Under the pieces are notes generated by a model. The model made no database searches. It was not told the DNA's origin and worked only from the letters and a program-made list of their open reading frames with translations. A stretch of DNA of 10,115 bases from Gammaproteobacteria bacterium (GTDB lineage Bacteria > Pseudomonadota > Gammaproteobacteria > Pseudomonadales > JAUIKI01). Shown here piece by piece: positions 5,478 to 10,115 of the stretch (the stretch's first letter is position 1; each line of letters opens with the position of its first letter). The position numbers and the translations under genes were made by a program. The stretch covers positions 1 through 10,115 of the forward strand of contig JAUIKI010000032.1 in the NCBI GenBank assembly GCA_030430875.1, in the 5' to 3' direction.

Positions 5478-7178
5478 TTAGTTTGGAGGAGTTATTGACA
5501 CATCACCAGGCGCATCTTGCATGATTTCCTTAATATCAATATCCTGTAATTCTTCAGGCAAATCATCCCCCATCTCTTCTTTGAGTTTCTCCAACATTTT
5601 CTCAGGATCATCAGGCAATTTTATTTCAGGAGAAACTGGATCTTGCAGAGGATTTTTTTCTGCTTCATCAAGAGCATCTTGCAGGTTTTCAGATAAGCTA
5701 TCAGGAGAGTCATTAAAAACCATGGCTTCAATCGGTGGCGTCAACCAAACCTCCTCATCTTTCTCAACACCCTTTTTAATGTGCACCATATTGTTGTTAT
5801 CAAGTCCTAACTCAACTTGTCGTGGTTCAAATCCACCTCTTCTTCTTACGTATACAACAGGCTGTCCTTCATGACGCGTCACTGCTTGGACTGGAACATA
5901 TAAAACATCATCATAATGTGCAATAATAATTTCCACCTCACAACTCATGCCCGTTCGCAGTGCACCACCACTTTTATCAATGTAAATTTCAGAGTTAAAC
6001 ACTTTTACATCAGATCCAAGGAATCCAGAACCTGCATCAGGTAAAGGTGCAATTGAGAACACCTTCCCGGTAAATATTTGATCAGGCAATGCCGCAACAG
6101 TAATTCGAACCGGCAATCCAATTTTAACTTTATCTAACAAAGATTCGTTTAGTTTTACTTCTGCCAACACTGAGTCAGCTGCTGGCAAATAGATTAATTC
6201 TTCACGCTCTCGAACTTCTTTACCTTCTTGTAATGGTTCTTCTGAAAAACTAAAAAATCCTTTCCCTGATGTTGGATAGACAACCAAACCATCATTGGGA
6301 GCATAGATCTTAGTTTTACTGATTTGCTTATTTAATTTTTCAAGTTTATCTGACTCACGCTTAAACTCAGAATCCTTCGCTTTCAAATCCGCTTCAGCTT
6401 GAATAACATCAGCACCTGTTTTTTTCTTGGTTCGATCAAGCGCCATAACACTTTGTTTAGCATTACTTTCAAGCTCTGCAAGTCGTTTAGTGTGAGTGTA
6501 CTCTACTAATAAGTCTCTTGCAGAAACCGCTTGATCCAAGCTGAGTCTTGCTTTTTTTGCAGCTAACTCGTCAGCTTGTAGCTCTGTCTGCGATAAATAT
6601 TTTTCATTAAAAAGTACCTGAGACCATTTTAATCGCTCTTCTGCTCGAGATAATTCTTCTTTTGCAACAGTAATATCTGATTCTGCTTTACTCAATTCAT
6701 TGGGATATTCGCCTTCGATATATTTTTTTAAATCTTGGTCAGCAAACCTTAAGTCTAACTCTGACTTTTCCAAAGAACTAGCTGACTCACTTTTAACTAC
6801 ATCTAAATTCTCTCGCGCCCTGACAAAAGCAGCCTGAGTATTTTCAACCCGAATTTGTTGATCAACCAAACGATCTTGCAAAGGACTTGCATCTAATTCA
6901 ACTAATAATTCACCTTTTTTAACTTTCACCCCTTCCCTAATTAAATAAAGAATTGTTGTACGTCCCTCCACTTCATTTTTAATGACAATTTGATTCCGAA
7001 AATTAATTGTTCCTGATTCAGTGACACTGATCGTTAATGGCCCCCGATTCACGTTGAAAGTAGCTTCATCACCAGACTCACCTTCACTGCCACAAGAACG
7101 CAGAAATAAAAATAAAACGATGATAACAATACCTATGCCAATCATACTTTTTTTTGTAAACCAATTTTTCTGCATCAT
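5478..7178 (-). CDS. Periplasmic adaptor (membrane fusion) protein, HlyD/MacA type
   Basis: Bridges the inner-membrane ABC pump and the outer-membrane channel. It is 566 residues, much longer than E. coli MacA (about 370). One membrane anchor lies at about 13-26, followed by an RSC sequence that is a poor lipobox. The two halves of the lipoyl-like domain, near 60-97 and at 288-302 (KTKIYAPNDGLVVYP), flank a long helical hairpin of about 190 residues (about 100-290) rich in Glu, Lys, Leu and Ala, which should form the coiled coil that docks to TolC. A beta-barrel (about 335-420) and a membrane-proximal domain (about 425-485) follow. The last 80 residues (486-566) are an acidic, proline-containing tail not expected in MacA. 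The gene starts 7 bases after the tolC-like stop; the ATGs at 7178 and 7175 are adjacent. Confidence 0.92.
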   Translation of the reverse strand: MMQKNWFTKKSMIGIGIVIIVLFLFLRSCGSEGESGDEATFNVNRGPLTISVTESGTINFRNQIVIKNEVEGRTTILYLIREGVKVKKGELLVELDASPLQDRLVDQQIRVENTQAAFVRARENLDVVKSESASSLEKSELDLRFADQDLKKYIEGEYPNELSKAESDITVAKEELSRAEERLKWSQVLFNEKYLSQTELQADELAAKKARLSLDQAVSARDLLVEYTHTKRLAELESNAKQSVMALDRTKKKTGADVIQAEADLKAKDSEFKRESDKLEKLNKQISKTKIYAPNDGLVVYPTSGKGFFSFSEEPLQEGKEVREREELIYLPAADSVLAEVKLNESLLDKVKIGLPVRITVAALPDQIFTGKVFSIAPLPDAGSGFLGSDVKVFNSEIYIDKSGGALRTGMSCEVEIIIAHYDDVLYVPVQAVTRHEGQPVVYVRRRGGFEPRQVELGLDNNNMVHIKKGVEKDEEVWLTPPIEAMVFNDSPDSLSENLQDALDEAEKNPLQDPVSPEIKLPDDPEKMLEKLKEEMGDDLPEELQDIDIKEIMQDAPGDVSITPPN

Positions 7179-7185
7179 CTAAATC

Positions 7186-9183
7186 TCAATAATTTTCAAT
7201 TTCAAGCAGTTGCTCTAATTTCACTTTTTCTAATTCTTGCCATAAACCTTTTTCATTGACCAACAAGACTCCCATGTCACGCTGCAAACCTAGCTCAGCT
7301 ATTCGGTAACTTATTAATGCTGAAGTTAATGCATTCTGCGCTGAAATTAACGCATCTTGTGATTCTAGTAAATCTCGAATCTCAGCACGCCCTGCTTGTA
7401 AAAACAAATTTGTGCTACGAACTCGCTCCTTAGCGACCTTCACCGCCAATGCTTGAATCTGCACACCTTCTCTGAATTCAACCAAATCTCGCAAACCATT
7501 GCGAATATCCAATTTAACCTGATCTTCTAATGATTGCAGAGTTCGAACAGCTTTCTCAAGATTTACATAACTACGCCGAAATGAAACTTGTTCAGCCCTG
7601 CGATCAAAAGGAAGATCAATTGTCAACAAAGCAGAATAAAACCCCTTATCAGGTCGCAAATCTGCATTATCACTTTTCGCACCAAAAGCACCACTGCGTC
7701 TTTCACCTGCGCTTGTAGAGCCTAGAATGGTTACTTCAGCACGCAATGCATCTGCAGCCACTGCCACCGACCGTTGAGCATCGAGAACTCTGCCCTGCTG
7801 AGTACGCAAATCAAGACGATTTTGTAATCCTAATTGGACAGCAAAATCCAGATCAAATTCATACTGCCCAGCATTTTCTCTACCACCTAGCTCTAACACG
7901 ACATCTGCATCAGCATGCGGAACCTCACCAACACTGGCGCTAATCTGCAGGTCATCACTAAGCAAAACTTGCTTAGTTGAGGTTGCTAATATCTCTAAAT
8001 CGTCACGAGATAATTCAACAACTGCGTCAACAGGCAAACCCAATGTCAATTTAAATGCATCAAGCCGTCTTCCATAAGACTGCTTCGCACTAATCCAACG
8101 CGCCCTCGCACTTAATTCATCTTGAGTTGCTTGGCCCAATTGATATCGCGGTAGACGACCAGCATCTGTCAATCGTCTGACTCGCCGTGTTGATAAAACT
8201 AATTGGCGATAATTTTCTTCTGCATTACGAATTTGATCTAGTTGCTGCAGTACTCCTAAATATTCATTGGCAATAGATACGGCAAACTCTCGCTTGAATC
8301 GTTCATATTCCCAAATAGCATAAATCATATTACGTTCTGCTTGCGTGAGAGGCTCAGCAACAATATGTTTACCCGAACCACGGAGCAACGGTATTGATAT
8401 CGATGCATCAGCAAACACACTATTCGCACTTTGATGACTAGATGTTAATAGTTTTGCAAGATCCACACCGATGCTTGCGGTAAGCGCAACACCCGTTTTT
8501 AATGTTTGAGAAATGCTCGTAGTTGCAGAATTACTCAACGTGGTATCAACATCTGCAGCGCCAAGATCTCTGGTCATTTCACTGCGTAATAGGCCGGAAA
8601 ATGCCGGCAAAAAATCATTTCTAGCCAAATCTAAATCAAGCGCTGATAAAAAAACAGACTCTTTGGCATTTTGATACTCTCTACTATTATAGGCAGCAAT
8701 TTGTAGTGCAGCTAACAACGAGATAGCAAGTGGCTCACCGGCTTTACCATCAATAGCTAACGTCTGCTCTTGATTGCTAGCACTTTGCAAATAGTCGTCA
8801 TCATCAGGCCAATGTGGAATTTTTGCGAGATACCGTGAACCAAGAGTTGCGATATCTGAATAAGGCAAGTCTTGCTGAGAAAATAAACGCTCTCGCAACG
8901 TTTGTTCTGGGGATTTAATGGAAAATGGCTCAGTTCTTCCTAAAGCAATTGCCTGTTTTTCTTTGATAATCGTATCAGCTGCCTGATCTGCTTGCTCAAG
9001 GTGTTTTCCGGCCGAGACACAACCTGCTAAAAGAATCAGCATAGCTACAAATAAGCTTATCAATCTAACTTGAGATTTTCGCAATAAACCGTCAACAATA
9101 AAAAGCAGCTTAAAAGCTACGTATTTTTTTGCATTGTTTTTTATCTTAAAAATCTCAAACTGTAGCAAAGCATTTACCAACAA
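7186..9183 (-). CDS. TolC-family outer-membrane efflux lipoprotein
   Basis: The outer-membrane channel of the export system encoded downstream, 665 residues from TTG 9183. The lipobox LLAGC gives a lipidated Cys55, with Val at +2 (compatible with outer-membrane sorting). After a polar segment of about 90 residues come the two tandem helix/strand repeats of the OEP family, starting near PLAISLLAALQIAAYNSREY (151-170) and near EFDLDFAVQLGLQNRLDLRT. No ATG occurs in frame before Met48, inside the signal-peptide core. TTG 9183 is chosen because AGGAG (9190-9194) lies 6 bases before it. The predicted signal peptide is then about 54 residues, far longer than usual, with two hydrophobic stretches. 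TTG at 9084 would give a normal-length one but lacks a Shine-Dalgarno. First gene of the four-gene efflux cluster, 63 bases after serA. Confidence 0.9.
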   Translation of the reverse strand: MLVNALLQFEIFKIKNNAKKYVAFKLLFIVDGLLRKSQVRLISLFVAMLILLAGCVSAGKHLEQADQAADTIIKEKQAIALGRTEPFSIKSPEQTLRERLFSQQDLPYSDIATLGSRYLAKIPHWPDDDDYLQSASNQEQTLAIDGKAGEPLAISLLAALQIAAYNSREYQNAKESVFLSALDLDLARNDFLPAFSGLLRSEMTRDLGAADVDTTLSNSATTSISQTLKTGVALTASIGVDLAKLLTSSHQSANSVFADASISIPLLRGSGKHIVAEPLTQAERNMIYAIWEYERFKREFAVSIANEYLGVLQQLDQIRNAEENYRQLVLSTRRVRRLTDAGRLPRYQLGQATQDELSARARWISAKQSYGRRLDAFKLTLGLPVDAVVELSRDDLEILATSTKQVLLSDDLQISASVGEVPHADADVVLELGGRENAGQYEFDLDFAVQLGLQNRLDLRTQQGRVLDAQRSVAVAADALRAEVTILGSTSAGERRSGAFGAKSDNADLRPDKGFYSALLTIDLPFDRRAEQVSFRRSYVNLEKAVRTLQSLEDQVKLDIRNGLRDLVEFREGVQIQALAVKVAKERVRSTNLFLQAGRAEIRDLLESQDALISAQNALTSALISYRIAELGLQRDMGVLLVNEKGLWQELEKVKLEQLLEIENY

Positions 9184-9189
9184 AAAAAT

Positions 9190-9194
9190 CTCCT
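9190..9194 (-). promoter_or_regulatory. Shine-Dalgarno AGGAG for the tolC-like gene
   Basis: AGGAG on the minus strand, 6 bases before TTG 9183 and 9 before TTG 9180. It is the best ribosome binding site in this gene's 5' region and favours the long N-terminus. Confidence 0.55.
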
Positions 9195-9246
9195 AAATCA
9201 TCAAAATATTAACTAAATTTGATACCACACAGATTCTCCCTTATTT

Positions 9247-10115
9247 TTAAAATAGCACTCGAGCTCTAATGGTGCCTTTTACTTGTTTCAATTTCTCTAA
9301 TGCAGCTTGACTGTTAGTCATATCAACATCCATCACCACATAACCCACTTTGTCATTGGTTTGCAAATATTGCGAAGAAATATTGATATGATTACCGGAA
9401 AAAATTTGGTTTATTTCAGACAAAACCCCAGGAATATTCTCATGAATGTGTAACAATCGATGTTTACCAACATGCTCGGGCAAAGCTACTTCAGGAAAAT
9501 TCACGGATGAAGTTGACGTACCATTATCACTGTATTTTACTAACTTTTCAGCAACTTCAAGTCCAATATTAGCCTGTGCTTCAACTGTGCTACCACCTAC
9601 ATGAGGTGTTAAGATCACATTATCAAACTCTCTTAAAGGTGAAACAAATTCTTCATCATTTGAACTAGGTTCAGTTGGGAACACATCAATCGCTGCACCC
9701 AAAAGCTTATTAGATTTTAACGTATCCACTAATGCCTCAATATCAATCACACTGCCTCGAGAAGCATTAATCAAAATGGAATTTTGCTTCATTTTACTCA
9801 GCTGGTCATGACCAATCATTGATTTTGTTGCTAATGTTTCAGGTACATGCAAGCTCACAATGTCAGACAACGCCAGCAATTCATCCAATGAATGAATTTG
9901 TCTTGCATTACCCAACGGTAATTTAGTGACAACATCATAAAACAACACTTCCATTCCCAAAGACTCCGCCAACACACTCACTTGTGAACCAATGCTACCA
10001 TAACCAATAAGTCCAATTTTTTTCCCACGAACCTCATAGGAATTTGCGGCAGACTTCAACCAAACCCCTCTATGTGCTTGAGCATTTTTTTCAGGTAATC
10101 CACGTGATAAAATTA
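9247..10115 (-). CDS. serA: D-3-phosphoglycerate dehydrogenase, C-terminal part (runs off window)
   Basis: Catalyses NAD-dependent oxidation of 3-phosphoglycerate, the first step of serine synthesis. The frame stays open to the window edge (complete codons from 10113), so the N-terminus lies outside; about 288 residues of roughly 410 are present. Positions 10060-10113 continue the match to E. coli SerA (RGLPEKNAQAHRGVW), so the TTG at 10059 is not the start. Seen in order: the NAD-binding GLIGYGSIGSQ, SLHVPET, the INASRG catalytic-arginine region, AAIDVFPTEP, the catalytic-histidine motif LTPHVGGST, and a C-terminal ACT domain (RLLHIHENIPGVLSEINQIF onward). In E. coli that domain binds serine for feedback inhibition, and the HIHENIPG segment is kept here, so inhibition by serine is likely. 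It is on the same strand as the efflux genes that follow. Confidence 0.95.
   Translation of the reverse strand, partial: ILSRGLPEKNAQAHRGVWLKSAANSYEVRGKKIGLIGYGSIGSQVSVLAESLGMEVLFYDVVTKLPLGNARQIHSLDELLALSDIVSLHVPETLATKSMIGHDQLSKMKQNSILINASRGSVIDIEALVDTLKSNKLLGAAIDVFPTEPSSNDEEFVSPLREFDNVILTPHVGGSTVEAQANIGLEVAEKLVKYSDNGTSTSSVNFPEVALPEHVGKHRLLHIHENIPGVLSEINQIFSGNHINISSQYLQTNDKVGYVVMDVDMTNSQAALEKLKQVKGTIRARVLF

Noticed and set aside
9184..9246. Separate promoter for the efflux operon
   Set aside because: A TAATAT-like -10 can be found but has no matching -35 at 16-18 bases, so I do not call one.

Overview
The window suggests an A+T-rich gammaproteobacterium. The partial FadD, TusA, SerA and both tRNAs all resemble gammaproteobacterial versions, and tRNA CCA ends are encoded in the DNA. 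I cannot name the genus. No insertion sequence, phage gene, CRISPR array or other mobile element was seen.

Layout, left to right. Positions 1-685 (minus) hold the N-terminal 40% of a long-chain acyl-CoA synthetase (fadD), preceded by an A+T-rich control region with a perfect 16-bp palindrome. A tRNA-Leu(CAA) with its own promoter (plus) and a tRNA-Glu(UUC) with a near-consensus promoter (minus) converge on a 166-bp spacer. Diverging from tRNA-Glu is tusA, the sulfur-carrier gene needed to thiolate U34 of tRNA-Glu(UUC) itself, so a modification gene and its RNA substrate sit back to back. Next on the plus strand is an Ogt/MGMT-type DNA alkyl-repair protein with no usable ATG. It is followed by an exported protein of the phosphodiester glycosidase (NAGPA/DUF2233) family, in visibly A+T-rich DNA with its own promoter.

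The right half (3487-10115) is all minus strand. It reads serA (C-terminal part), an outer-membrane TolC-family lipoprotein, a HlyD/MacA-type periplasmic adaptor, an ABC ATPase and a MacB/FtsX-type permease. The last four genes are tightly packed (7 bp gap, 0 bp gap, 1-base TAATG overlap) and make a complete tripartite ABC export system: inner-membrane pump, periplasmic adaptor and outer-membrane channel. The substrate cannot be read from the sequence. The system lies 63 bp behind serA with no promoter I can see between them, so read-through from serA is possible.

No clearly new system was found. The most notable points are the tusA/tRNA-Glu pairing, the fadD-upstream palindrome, the acidic C-terminal tail of the adaptor, the long N-terminal extension of the TolC lipoprotein set by a TTG start with a good Shine-Dalgarno, and the non-ATG start of ogt.
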